Origin: Parasponia andersonii
Lineage: Eukaryota; Streptophyta; Magnoliopsida; Rosales; Cannabaceae
Length of the DNA stretch: 64,000 nucleotides
NCBI GenBank assembly: GCA_002914805.1
Contig: JXTB01000031.1
Location: 124,036-188,035 of the forward strand
Direction: 5' to 3'
In this document: piece after piece, positions 23,104-35,380 of the stretch
How the letters are laid out: each line of letters starts with the position of its first letter
Position numbering within the stretch: position 1 is the stretch's first letter
Notes under the pieces: generated by a model
What the model was told of the DNA's origin: nothing
The model's database searches: none
The model's input: only the letters and a program-made list of their open reading frames with translations
Position numbers and translations under genes: made by a program

Positions 23104-24794
23104 TGTTTTGGGATAAGTCCCTGAATTTGATTAGAATGATTTCAATTAAGTATAGATCAATGATAGATTAAACTTGAATGTGATCAAAACTAGAAACAGA
23201 ACAAAAATAGAAAAAGGAAGTAGAGTAGTGTTATTTTAGGGATTACGGATCCTAACTAAGCTAAGGTATCCTTACCCTATCTCCTAAACCCTTTTAGGGG
23301 AATAAGGATGTGAATTACATGCACTAAACTAAGGAAAATCGGCCACTGTTACATGCAGAAACTTTCTAACCAAGAAATATGTTAACTCCCTAGTAACTAA
23401 CCCCTAAACCATGTGATTTCTGGTTTATCTTTGCTGGTTTTGAGTGAAACTGCTGAGGTGGCAGCTTCTAGATTGCTTCCTAAGGCAGTTTGCTAAATTT
23501 TAAACTGGTTCTTAGAATTCCCATGTTCTCTGATCATTGTTTTTCACTAAAACCATGGTTGAGACTAGATCCTAAAAGATAAGGAAAAACTGTTTTTGCC
23601 ACTTGGCAACCTTATCTCCCATTATCTTCTTAGCTTCCAAGTTTCAGCTCCTTATAAATAGGAGTAGCCCTTTTACACAAGGACAACAACAAGTTCATTT
23701 ACAACAATTCATACATATACAAACACTCTTATACAATCATATACTCTCTCTTTCACTCAGCTACTCACGTTTCCAACCATGGTAGTGGCTGAAACTCTCA
23801 TTTTCTCACATTCTAGTCCACCCGATAGACATAAAATATCCCATAACCTCCTATACATCACTCCAAATCATGTTTCTAGCTTAAGATAACTAATTCAACT
23901 TCATTTTCATATCAAAAAGTGATCTTTAGTGACTTTGCATGCAGAATCAACTGTTGTTTCCATATAAACAACGATTGATCTTTGTTCTTTTATCATATAT
24001 CTCAACTTCTAGTCCCTACTTCTCATTCATATTTCATCTTATATTTATCATCTAAGTGCCATATCCTATTTTACAAGATTTTGTACTAGTTCATGCATGA
24101 TAAATACTAGTTAACATACATAAAAGTGGTTGATCATTCATCTCCACTTTTCTGCATTACAAGGAATGTGAAGTAAATACATTTAATTTAATCATTAAAG
24201 GCTCCTACTTAATGTTTTATATACCTAAGCTCGTATACATGCATGATCAAGGCTTAGTCAGCATGTAATCGAGCTATATTCCAAACAACAAATCATCATT
24301 TATCCTTCTTTTATACACATACTAGCATCTTAAGGAACTCTATAAGGGTTGAGTCATTCAAAACCCTAACCTCATGTTCATGGTAATTTTCGCACAAGGC
24401 AGCATCTTCAATTTTCTGGTATTTTATATTACTGTATTTTTTTTTAGCCCTTTACTTTTCAAAGCAAACTTATTCCAGTTGACTGGTGTATTTTATGCTT
24501 CAATCTTTATATATCAACAATCTTATTTTTAGCTATATTTAAATTGCGGTCTCTGTTATTTAAGTTTCAGTACTTTTAATCTTACTTATTTTATACTTTA
24601 ATATCTTAAAATCCAATTAACAGGTCCTCTTTCATTGTTATATATATTTCTCTATCTGATTAACTTTACTCCCTATTGTATATATCTGCCTATACTTACT
24701 TATCCCTAATTTGTATGCTTAATTATACTGTCTTAATTTTTGACTAACAAGCAAATAATCAAACATTTTCAGAAATCAAAAATTATCACGAACA
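23104..24794 (+). mobile_element. Solo LTR, family S, with 5-bp target duplication
   Basis: A 1691-bp segment begins TGTT and ends AACA, the canonical inverted LTR ends. It is flanked by the perfect 5-bp duplication gtctt (23099-23103 and 24795-24799). In unit 2 the uninterrupted site is readable at about 56720-56750 (gccttcaccagcgaaaacc), so the insertion is clean. An internal TATA box (cttataaata, 23651-23660) marks the LTR promoter. No PBS, PPT or coding interior exists, hence a solo LTR from LTR-LTR recombination. A reverse-oriented relative is at 59330-61035. Confidence 0.88.
23651..23660 (+). promoter_or_regulatory. TATA box of the solo LTR promoter
   Basis: The sequence cttataaata is conserved at the equivalent position of the inverted relative (60470-60488), with the same ggagtagccc context. 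Confidence 0.6.
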
Positions 24795-24799
24795 GTCTT

Positions 24800-27700
24800 C
24801 AACAAAGAAAACCCGACTAGACATAATAGCTTTATAAGCAAAAATTAACGGTTCTCATATTCTTCAAGAAAAAGCAAGGTATCATACGCCTCTAGCCTTT
24901 TTTTTAACCTCTTTTTTTCAATACGATGACCTTTAGGAGAGCTTAAAGTTCTTTGCATTTCTTTATTCTCCTACAAAGAATGGAATCAGAAACAAAGCAA
25001 ATCCAATTACTAAAGAACTTACAGCACTCGAATTCTTATCAATTAAAAAAAAAAACCCAAATAAGGGAGAAAAAAAAAAGTCAATAACTAGCACCTTGTT
25101 TTGGATGCATGCATAAAGCTATGTGAATGTAGAAGAAAGCCTTGAAGATACTGTTTTGGAGTTCCGGGTTATGAAAGGACTTTATATTAATTATACGAGC
25201 TTTGGGACCATTAAGTGGCTTAAGGGTTACGCTTCTATTGATTTGATTTTTGATGGTGGCTTCCTCACCTAATTTTCGAAAGCCCATGAAAAATAGTAGT
25301 TCAACGGAATTTTTCTTTAAAGAAAACTTGGTCCCATTTTGTTTTATTGATTATGTCATCACTTTTTTTGAGATACAACTAAAGATTTATTCGATTCATC
25401 ATTTATACAAAGAATAAGAAATATCAACTTAGCTGGAATGCTCAAAATATTCATAGACGGACGTATCAGTTTGATGGTCTCCTGGCCCCTAGAGATGCCT
25501 ATTCTACCTCGCCAGAAGACACTAGCATAGAGACAAAGATGTGAGGTCAGCACATTAACAAATGCTTCTATGTCTATAAACGAAACTAACAATTCCGATC
25601 AATATACCATGTAAAAAATAAAAATAAATCACACACTCTGATACAGATGATATTGATGTAATGATCAACATAGCATGTTATGTTGCATAACCATCAGCAA
25701 AAGGCCTATGAAAACCTTGGGCACAAGTGCAGAGAGAGATAAGAAAAGAAGAAGAATTCCAGGCAAAACTAATAAATGGAGCTGACCTTAATAAATCTCA
25801 ACATCCTCACTTAGAAAAGCTCCTTGAATTCTTTCAGATTTCTCATTTTCTCAGAACCCAAAAAGAGGAAGGTGACCATTGAAAGTGCTTCTCAGGACTC
25901 ATAAAGAGAAGGAGAGAACCAGGTTCGAGAGCAGCTTCCATGCCATTCAAGAAGTGCTTGTTCTGAGAGGTCAGCTCCATCAGATAGAAACTGCCAATCC
26001 ATAGAGCCGCAGCCCCTGGCTTTTTCCCTCATATTAAATCCAAGAAGAAACGAGAACGAGCCGAGTAGACAGTTACTCTTCCACATACTAGCTCAGGACT
26101 ATTAAACGACTTTGGAAGACTGGTACTGCAGATATCCTGTTTTTTTTTTTTTTTTTTTTGGTTTCTGAGAAGTGATGATGACACTCAGTAGCTTTATTGA
26201 ATGCAAGAATGAAGATGAGGAATGAAAACAAGTTAAACAACTATCATGGATATTTCTTTAGCATTACGCAAAGGAATGAGATGATTCAAGCAATAATGAC
26301 AACATCATGACGTCAGAATTACAAACTAAAAATTTAATTCTGAGAAAACATCGCATGGACAGCGGAATCATACTATGGAATTGAAATAACAGAGAACAAC
26401 TAATCGAGCAATCAACAAAACCTTAGTACATACTGTAGCAAAAAAGTATCCATTTTCCTCTAGAAACATACTGTTCAGGTTAAACTCCTAAAAATGAAAA
26501 AAGGAAGGAAAAGTGTACGAGAATATGAATACCATGTGCAGTTTGGCTGTAAAGGATTAAATTTATAATGCCCCACCTCACTGACTTCTTCCAGACAAGA
26601 TATAGCGGCCATGTCACTAACAGCAAAAGTTTTCGGTAAAAGATTACTTTTAGCCCCATTGGCCCCAAGATAACATACTTGGCCATGTCCCTTGCCCTGC
26701 AAGCAACAATCCAAGCCGTCACACGTGTAGACAAACACAATGCTCTCGGGCCCACTCTAATCTAATTGATTTTCCGAACTTCACTCCATCTTCAACAAGT
26801 GAGAAGGTGAAAGCCACTTCCATCATCATAAATAGTTTTTAATTTTCTTGAGAAATCAGTTAAAGACAAATGACTAAATGGAAAACTTAGGATGCCTCAG
26901 CCAAAATCAATAGGCATGTGTTAGAGAATTCTTGTTTCCCACAAGCAAGTTTCACTTCTTTCGAAAAGCTTATATAGTTAGTAGCTAGGTAACTAAAGTT
27001 CAGATACTTCCAGAAGAAAACATATTCTGTTTTAAGATCACTCACTGTTGAATTGATTCTGTCAGAAATCAAAAGGGTCAATTACCTTACGGCATACAAC
27101 CAATATTCTACCTTCATGACCCAAATATATAAAACAAATCAAAATCAAGTTAAAAGGTGAACATTTATGAACCAATTTACACAAAAAGGAACTTTTCATA
27201 TAGAGGTGGAGAAGGCGAAACAGTATAATTTGGACAAACATGAAAATGACCATATGACCCTTTCTCTACGTAGAAGTTGTAAAATGACATACAATGCGTA
27301 TGGTCAAGCAAGTAAATAACCTAAAGTCAACATAGAAAGTAATGTGCCTATCATATATGTATCCAGAGAAACTGAGAGAGAGAAACATGCTTAAACAAAA
27401 CATAATTAGAAAAATACCATTGCTTCGTCAACTTACACTCTGAATTTTTCTTCTGATCAAAAAATCTCTAGATTACAATATATGATAAGAATCTTTTTCT
27501 AGGTAATACCCTGCATGTTAGCACATCAACAAGCATGACCTGTGAGATGTGTGCAACAGTAAACTGAATCAAATTCTACACTGTCCACAGTCATAAGGAA
27601 GTAATTACGGAACGACATTCTAATCAAATGCAACTGTTGATTTCCTCTGTTATTAAGAGTAAGCTAGTTTTCTTGGATTAGATTAAAAGTATGAAAAGCA

Positions 27701-29250
27701 ACAATACATTATTTATACTTTTGTATATTAACTAATCGATATTGAATTCTAGGACAATATGAGTCAAAAGATCAAGCTCCAACTGGCACTCTGGTCTTTC
27801 CTGGACTATTAATATTTGAAAAATAGGATCACCTTCACATATCAACCAAAAACCGGCTACGTAAATTCTGAAAATAACTTAATAACATCAAAATTGTTTT
27901 CCAACAAATTAAGATAGGCAAACTTTTCCCATGAGTTAAATTAAAAGGGAATACTATGAATAAAGTGTAACATCATATGCATGTAAAAAACTGAGAGGGT
28001 CTTCTTAACACCTTAAACAAAAATGCAGTCTTACCCATTTCAAAAACACGTAACATCAAGTAGCTATCAAAGCTGACAAAAGTACCACCAAGTAGATACA
28101 AAAAATAAGTACCCTCCTTAAACTGAAGAGTGTACTATGTCAGTAAATGCATACAGAATTCAGTTTTTAGGCATTCACACAATGTAAAAGAAAATTTATA
28201 CTTCCAATCTAGAAGAATAAAAACATATAAACTCGTAACTTAATTCATACATGGAATGGAAGTCATTTGGCCACACAACTCAATGATTTGCACTTTTCCT
28301 TATTATCTTGTAAAAGTCAATCTGGTCAAAAACCAAGCTTTTACCACATTTTCCCGGTAATCAAGCAGAACTGTGAATTTGAGATCATATACGCCCTTCT
28401 TCTCCAGGCCAAACGAAAAAAAAATTATATGGTTAAAAAAAAAAAACCCGATCAAATACTACCCAATGACAGGTCATAGAAAACCAAATAAAGAAAAGAT
28501 ATTGTGTTTTTATTTGGCTTTCTTTTTTCATTTCTAATTTTTTTTCTAAAAATTAAGATCATATTTATTAATTCATAATAAACCCTAAAAGAAATTAGGA
28601 AAAAAAAAAAAAAAGAAGTATTTTCTTTTACTATCTATACAAGTATTTACTTACGTGTTGAAGAAACAAATTTTGGTGAGTGCCTCTGAATTTTTACGAT
28701 TTTTTTCATTACGAATTAATAAAAAACATGCCACCCTCGAGTTGAATTAATTAATTGATTGATCATTTCGATCATAGCTACTCTCCAAAAACAACCAAAC
28801 ACATGGGAGTTTGGAGGGACTGGCCAGAAAATTGCAAAAAAGGCACATGGGATTATTAAAATATAGATGTAGGTTCGAAATTCACGTTTACAAATGATGA
28901 ATATAAAAAGGAAAAACTTTAATGCACAAAACACAAAATCAAACACAAACACAATAATAAAATTTGAATGTGGCTGGGCTAACCTCGATGCTTTGTGTTG
29001 TCAATTTAATTGTCCGGAAAGAGGCCTTTGCGCTGGGCAGGGGGACCCATTCAGTTGTTTTGCTCTTTCCCTGCGACTGTTCAACGTCCTATTTCTCATT
29101 CTTTTTTCTTTTCGACTCCCTCCGTTCCTTCCCAAACCCACTCACTATCCAGAGTGTTCACTGTTCAATTTGGAGAATGTCGTTTCTTGTGAAGTTGTTT
29201 TGCTTTCGCGGGTCAAAACGATATGTCGTTACCGGGTTTGAAGTTTGCTA
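24800..29250 (-). other. Conserved duplicated segment 1; possible decayed minus-strand gene
   Basis: It matches 56740-62850 in long patches that are not obviously transposon. Blocks lie at 25130-25210, 25450-25560, 25860-26080, 26480-26760, 27300-27340 and 28980-29090. On the minus strand, 26590-26710 looks exon-like: an ag acceptor after a pyrimidine-poor tract, a frame beginning GKGHGQVCYLGANGAKSN, and a gaggtg donor-like end. In unit 2 the same block has a one-base loss and a stop. The 28990-29060 block ends at cgag|gttagc, donor-like in both copies. Frames do not stay consistent between the copies, so this is a decayed gene, a non-coding RNA locus, or plain flank. I do not recognise a product. 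Confidence 0.45.
26141..26159. repeat. Poly-T run
   Basis: A run of about 19 t inside the conserved segment, absent at the matching place in unit 2 (58095-58120). Confidence 0.85.
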
Positions 29251-30539
29251 CTTTTTACTCAATAGAACGGCATGTAGTTCCTGTAAAAGTTTTTTTCTCC
29301 TCTTTTTTTGTTCGAGTAAAAGTTTCTGTAGAAGTTTTTTTTTTTTAATTTTTTTAAGGAAAGAAATCTGTTATTATAATCAAATAAAGTTTTATAATAA
29401 TAGATTGAATTGGAAGAAAAAAGTCCTTCAATAGATAAAATAATTCTCCACTCTTAAAATAATTTTAACCAATCCTAGAGATACTAATTGACTACGATAT
29501 TAGGAAAAATAGGAAAAAAAAAAACACTACTACATTTAGCAGTAAACAAATACTGTGAATACACCTGATTCCAAAAAAATGGAGATTTTTTGAGTTAACA
29601 TCCCTAACTCATAAGAATATCCCAAAACAGGACATCAATACTCTTAACATGAATAAAAAATTCGCCGTCTGCATCATTGTTGATTTGCGAATAAATTACC
29701 ATATTTGTTCGTTATTTATTAAGTGCAGGTAAGTTGTAGCATCTTGCTGAAAAGGGGAGATTTACCTTCTCCCTCCTTCCATCATTATTTTTCCTTTTCT
29801 TTTGTACTTACTTTACAAATAGGAGACAATATACTCTCACTGAGACGAGACAATAAACTCTACAAACATGAGGGAATATAAATTTTTAATAAACATGTTA
29901 GAATGAAGATAATTCAGTAATTTATAATGCCATCTTTTAGGATCGAAACAATTATAAAGAAAATGGAAAATAATAATTGCATATTAATTATCTCAAATCT
30001 ACTTGTACAGTATATCAATCCTTCATATGCTATTATACTGATTTTATCTCGAAGCTACTTGTTCAATTATCAAGAAAATTAATAACCCATGTTAGAGTAA
30101 GCAAACGGTACATAACAACCATACATCAGCAAGACACAATTTCATTATATCTTACAAAAATACAAAAGATAACTACTGACAGTTAATGCAACTTTATTCG
30201 GACGTACGAGGAAAAACTAAAATCTAATTTTATACGAAATTAAGATTTCAGCAAGTGACATAAATTTGTTTTTCTTTTTAAATTTTGTCCAAGTAAGAAA
30301 TGAAACAAATTGAAAACTGAAAAATTAAGACAGAGAAATTAAATAAATATATGAAATATAAGAACCACTTTTTAACAATAAAAATGATCGTATAAGACGT
30401 TGAGACCATTGAGATCGAAACTACCAAATTTCCATAATATCTTTGTTTCATGAAACAAGGATGATCATGAGAATTGAAGAAGTTTAGAGTGATTCTTACA
30501 TATTTGGGGTATAAAGAAGGCGGGGGACAATGAATAAGT
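29251..30539. other. AT-rich spacer
   Basis: Between the conserved segment and the copia element. Only chance ORFs and poly-T/poly-A runs are present; nothing recognisable. Confidence 0.6.
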
Positions 30540-31200
30540 TGTCCGGAGAAAATAATCTCTCTAGTAGACACGCAAAATTGTGAAAATGATAAATAAAGTA
30601 AAATAAAAAAATATATAATTTACATGATTCACTAATTTAGTTACATCTACAATATTATTATAATTCTTTTATTATAGAGAAAAAATTCATATAGTATTTT
30701 TAAATATTCGTAACTTACAATTCTGATCCTAATTATACTCAAAAAAATTTCTCATAAAAATTCTTTTAAAAACTTTTCTTCTAAAGCTTTTTCTAAAAGC
30801 CTTCTCTGACTTTCAGTTTGGGATTTCTCTTTTTTTTTGTGGTATTTTCTAGACATCCGTTCTGAAGCTGAGAAGAGAGTTTATTTATAGTTGAAGCTCC
30901 CTATCATTTATTTCCCGTATTTCGGCCGATTCTATGTACCTAAAATTCCGTACTAAAATGGAAGTATGTGGTGCCTCCTCTGAGAATCCAGCTTCAATGA
31001 ATGTGTAGTATCATTTGTTGACTTTAGCTAGCCAACAGAATTCAATCATCTGCTGATAGTTTCATGCATCCTTTCTCTTCTTTTCTTTTCTTTTCACCTG
31101 CTCTTACAACCGTGTCTAATGCATTTAATTTTTGGCAAAAAAACATCTGCGGCCCGTCTTTTTTATTTATTTATTTTCTTTCTCCTAAACACACCTAACA
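30540..31200 (-). mobile_element. 3' LTR of the copia element
   Basis: Direct repeat of 35381-36029. In element direction it begins TGTTAGG near 31200 and ends at 30540. Confidence 0.8.
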
Positions 31201-31299
31201 CAGCCCACAGATTTTTACTCCAGCAATTCTCCCACTTAAAATCGGATTTCAATCTGTCATCACACCTGATCAATATAGTAATTTATCTCTCCCTTTTAT

Positions 31300-31765
31300 A
31301 CTTGCAGTCCAACTAAAGCTGGACATAGGTTCAATTTGTCAATAGTAACTATTTTCGTCAACATATCAGCTAGGTTCTCACTCCCTAGAATCGTCTCAAG
31401 TATCAATACTTCATCTTTCAATATTGATCTTATGAAGTGGTACCAAATTTGTATATATTTTGTCCTAACATAATAAACATAATTCTTTGCTAAGTGAATC
31501 GTATTTTAGTTGTCACAATGCAACACTCTTCTCTTGCTTATGACCTAATTCCTCTAAGAAATATTATAACCATATCATTTCTTTACAAGCTTCCGTCACG
31601 GTAATGTACTCTGCCTCAATAGTTGAAAGTGCAATTATCTTCTGCAACTTATAAACCTAACTAATTGTTGTACCTCCAAGAGTGTACACATATTTAATAG
31701 GACTTTTCCTGCCATCTAAATTACTAGCCATATCAGCACCCATATAGCCTTGTAAGTCTAAACCT
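31300..31765 (-). pseudogene. pol: Copia RNase H remnant
   Basis: The minus strand reads GADMASNLDGRKSPIKYVYTL, then EAEYITVTEACKEMIWL, then HLAKNYVYYVRTKYIQIWYHF and ENLADMLTKIVTIDKL. These are the standard C-terminal RNase H landmarks of copia polyproteins. A stop follows MIWL, and the CDNQ motif is frame-shifted. It is non-functional. Confidence 0.85.
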
Positions 31766-31769
31766 ATCA

Positions 31770-33182
31770 AGAAAATGATGAAGAAAGAGCTTATGATTTT
31801 CATTACTTTTCTTAATTATTTAAGTTGTTAGTTGAACACTTAGTTTTTACTTTTATTAATTTCGGTTAATTAGAATATTTTTGGGCTTTTAGTATGTTAG
31901 TTTGAATAATTGCTTTTTGGATAAGTGGGAGATTATTGGGATATTTTTCCCAAAAAGCAAATTCTAATTTTACCCTTTTTAGTGTAAACAACTTTCTTTT
32001 ATATACAATTATGATATTTGCTAGATTAAACTGTCTCAATTGAATAGTTTATTTATCTGAAAAAGATTCCATGACTTTATTGTGTATAAAAAAACAAACA
32101 TGATTGTATTAATTATGGGGAGACTTGTTTCTTTATCTAAGTCTAAATTAACTAATTCACAATCTGTAAGTAAAGGTTGAATACTTTATTTACTAAAGGT
32201 TGTAGTATTTGTCTATTTCAACGGGAATGATATGTCTCAAATCATTGAAATGTGTGAGTTTTGATAGAAACACTAGTACAATATAAATAAGTTATGTGTA
32301 GTGAATTGGATCAGGTAATATAAATAATTGGAGTATCGTAACTCAATTCTTAGTATTTCCACAAATAATCTCTTAGCATGTAGAACTTAATCCTTAATAT
32401 TTGATTGGATTTACTTTACTTTCATAGGTTGTAGCCTTTTAATTTGTTAAAAGACTAGTCTCTGTGAAATTAGAGATGAACTTTGGCATATTGAAGGTTA
32501 TGATTTATGAATTGACGGGACAACAAATAGTTAAAGGCACTATATATTAATACCACTTTCAAAATTCATAGAATAATTAAATCTTAGATCTTTGTATTTA
32601 CTTTGTGAATTGGTTGATAATTTTGTCTAAATGGCCATCGAGAACAAATTATCGACAATATTATTTCTTGATAGAAAGAAAGAAACTTAAAAATAAATAT
32701 ATGTTGGAGGGATATTATGTTAATTTTACCTATCTAACTACGACATTGTATAGGGATTTTATATGTGGTATAAAATATGCTAGATGGATCGGTTAATCAA
32801 GACTAGTTGATTAAATTTCTATAAAAGAAATGATATTTAATCTAAAAGTGCAATATTGGACTTTTAGTGAAGTGTCTCCTCTTCTAATAATATTTATATA
32901 ATTATTATATTATTATGTATTTATCGTACTATTGGAGTTTAGATTATTTGGATCCATTACATTCCTTGTCTAACTCAACAAAGCTCATTAATTGATTGAT
33001 AGTATTCGTGAAATTAGTTTCATGAAACTGTATAAAATAATGATTCTACACAGAAATTGGCATTTTTTTAAATAAGTTATATGAGTTAGACATATTTATA
33101 AAAATACGCATAAAGCCCAAATTGGAGAATATGCCCAATCCTAGTTGGATTAGGATTAGCAATTTTTGGGTCCATATATATA

Positions 33183-33217
<35 letters not shown>

Positions 33218-33739
33218 AGATAAAAAACTGCATAATAACATATACAGTGTTACACATGAAACAGAGGAAAAGGGAGAGAGAGAAATCAGAGAAGGCTGCA
33301 AGAAAGAGAGTGAGAAGCTGCAACCTCACGTTTCTCATCTCACGTCCCAGTGTTCTAAAGGATTAAGAAGTTGCTCTTAATCATTTTCCAATGAATGATT
33401 CAACTTGATGCTCATTCGCCTCATTAACTAAGAGTAAGAGCATAGATAAGAAGATCTAGAGTTGGTGATTTGCACCATCAACAAAGAGATCAAGAAAGAG
33501 CACGTTACAAGAGATAAACTTCAAATCTTATCTCTAAAGTTTATGCATCTAGATTTGATTTATATTATACATGATCTTGTATATGATATATTCATGTTCT
33601 ATGGTTATGAAAATAATTTTTATGAAAAATTTTAAAACCTAAATCCTTAATTTTTTCGTTGTGTTCATAATGTGATAATATATTTTCCATAATTTCCATG
33701 CATACATGATTTTTCCTAAGTATTAGGTCAATTCCAACA
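31770..33739 (+). mobile_element. Nested truncated LTR element inside the copia element
   Basis: The phrase aagtgggagat at 31923-31933 is a typical copia polypurine tract. It is followed by tattgggat (31934), matching inverted attccaaca at 33731-33739, so 31934-33739 looks like one ~1.8 kb LTR with a mutated first TG. The 160 bases before it would be the end of the interior, truncated. It lies in plus orientation within the minus-strand host and replaces the host RT. Short flanks ctatc and ctata may be an imperfect target duplication. No coding content. Confidence 0.6.
33187..33214. repeat. (TA)n microsatellite
   Basis: An alternating ta run within the nested LTR. Confidence 0.85.
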
Positions 33740-34957
33740 CTATAGATATCATATTTATTTCTCAGAATATAAACTCATACCTTTCTACTCAAATCGTTAA
33801 TAAAAGTGACGTAGTACCTTGAGCTATCATAGGATGTTACAAGAGATGGTCCCCGTACATCAATATGAACAAACTCTAACTTTATTACACGTGGTTCTCT
33901 AAAAGCTCACTATTTTCTGCTTGCTAAATATATAGCTTTAACAGAGACTATGCTCAACTAACTTCAGTTCTAATACCTTTCTTTTTGACAGACCTTAATT
34001 TCCTTCTCACTTATATGCCATGTCTATAGTGCCATAGACTTGAATTAACACTGACATTCATAGTTGCTAGTGTATCTCTGCAATTAGAAGTCATATAAAT
34101 AGTCCAGTTTTATTTCTTCGAGTAATAACCATTGCTTCTTGTTGATCTTTTACAAGCCACCAGTAAAGGACATGCTATGTCTTTCGTCGTCAAGCTGTCC
34201 CACTAAGATAAGGTTTCATATCAAGCTTGGTACATATCTTACTTTCTGGATTTTCTACATTGATCCGTTTGACATCTTCAAATGAATTTTATCCATACCA
34301 ATAATCTCCAATAGATCTCCGTTGGCCACCTACACCTTATTGAAATTACTAATAATGTAATTCTCGATAATTTCACAATATGCAGTAGTATGAAACAAGG
34401 CTCCTAGATCTAAAACACAAGAATCAATTGGACTATCAACAGACAATAGTAAAGTCTCTTATACCTCCTTAGTCACATCATTAGCATTATGTAATTTTTC
34501 TTCCTTTTTTGGTGCTTTACAGTTTGTTTTTAAAAGGCTAGTCTTGCTATAGTTTCAGCACTCTAGTTTTCTTTTCAGTTTAGACTTGTCTCTTCCACTC
34601 CTTAATTTGGACTTACCACTTCCTTGGTTAGAATTCCGATTATTGTTCATGCTCCTGTTCTTGAGATTTAAGGCAGAACTCTATGATATTCCTTTATTGG
34701 AATCTACTCTTCGCATTTCTTCACCAAGAACTCGATTCCTAATATCATTGAATTGTAGTTTCTCTTTGCCAACCGAATTGCTAATCACTGCTCTCATAGG
34801 TTCCCAACTATTCGATAAAAATGTCAAAAGAATAAGATCACAAATCTTATCATCAAAATTTATTTTAATAGACGTCAATTATGAAATGATCATGTTGAAT
34901 TCATTGACGTGCATTACTACTAAAGCGACAACTTTTTCTTCAAATAAACTTTATTAG
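33740..34957 (-). pseudogene. gag-pol: Copia gag, protease and integrase remnants
   Basis: A gag piece at 34681-34878 reads LILLTFLSNSWEPMRAVIS and then EKLQFNDIRNRVLGEEMRR, the UBN2-type gag pattern. Near 34280-34430 the protease region reads SCVLDLGALFHTTAYCEI, with the active-site DSGAS changed to DLGAL. At 33760-33880 the integrase core start reads LEFVHIDVRGPSLVTSYDSS, then RYYVTFINDLSRKV and a stop. Stops and frameshifts make it inactive. Confidence 0.8.
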
Positions 34958-35367
34958 TTGTCGATGGCTACTCATACATATCGGGTAGGATGTTCATCAC
35001 CTCTACCGTAGTTTTTGCCTCCGTCATATTATAAGCTACTTTCTTTATTGGTATAAATCAGATTACACGTAACACTTATCGATCAACGAGATTCCACTCA
35101 CTATCTTCCATACTTTCAGGTTTCGTACGCTATGCAAATAATCTCTAATCTGTAATCTCCAGAATGAAAAACTTGAACTGTCGAATTTGCTAATACTAGA
35201 TCCTGAACCATTTTCTCCAACCAACATTTCTTACTACTGACTTTCCGTATACGTGAATAATGTCGTATATGTGAACAATATAATATACATGAATAGTACT
35301 ATATATATGAATAATATTTTATGTGTGAATAGTACTATATGAATAAACATTACTCTGACATGTGTCT

Positions 35368-35380
35368 CTCTTATACCAGT
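35368..35380 (-). other. Primer-binding site of the copia element
   Basis: The minus strand reads tggtataagagag immediately after the LTR end tcaaca, a mutated initiator tRNA-Met type site. Confidence 0.55.

Larger units (their letters stand above)
7345..29250 (+). repeat. Duplicated unit 1 (paralogous to 43541-62850)
   Basis: Blocks along this interval match 43541-62850 in the same order and orientation. They are upstream non-coding sequence (for example 7600-7680 with 43800-43880, and 8092-8480 with 49026-49330), the Ca2+-ATPase gene with both UTRs, the 3' flank (13380-13710 with 55530-55850), and a further segment (24800-29250 with 56740-62850). The copies differ by transposon insertions. 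In unit 1 these are the gypsy nest (13717-22905) and a solo LTR (23104-24794). The colinearity shows a segmental duplication much larger than the gene itself. Limits are approximate and judged by eye. Confidence 0.8.

Noticed and set aside
26155..26225. A box C/D snoRNA suggested by gtgatgatgac
   Set aside because: No matching D box and terminal stem at proper spacing, and the tgatgatga motif is not kept in the paralogue (gtgtgaatgac).
26475..26755. Two overlapping minus-strand open frames (87 and 91 codons) as an intact gene
   Set aside because: The paralogous block at 58500-58760 has a lost base and stops in both frames. I kept this only as an exon-like block of a possibly decayed locus.
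28894..29434. Overlapping plus-strand open frames of 115 and 156 codons
   Set aside because: They are phenylalanine- and serine-rich translations of T-rich sequence, not kept open in the paralogous segment, and without a recognisable domain.
34586..34957. A 123-codon plus-strand open frame
   Set aside because: It is antisense to a copia gag remnant (SNSWEPMRAVIS on the minus strand), so it has no independent support.
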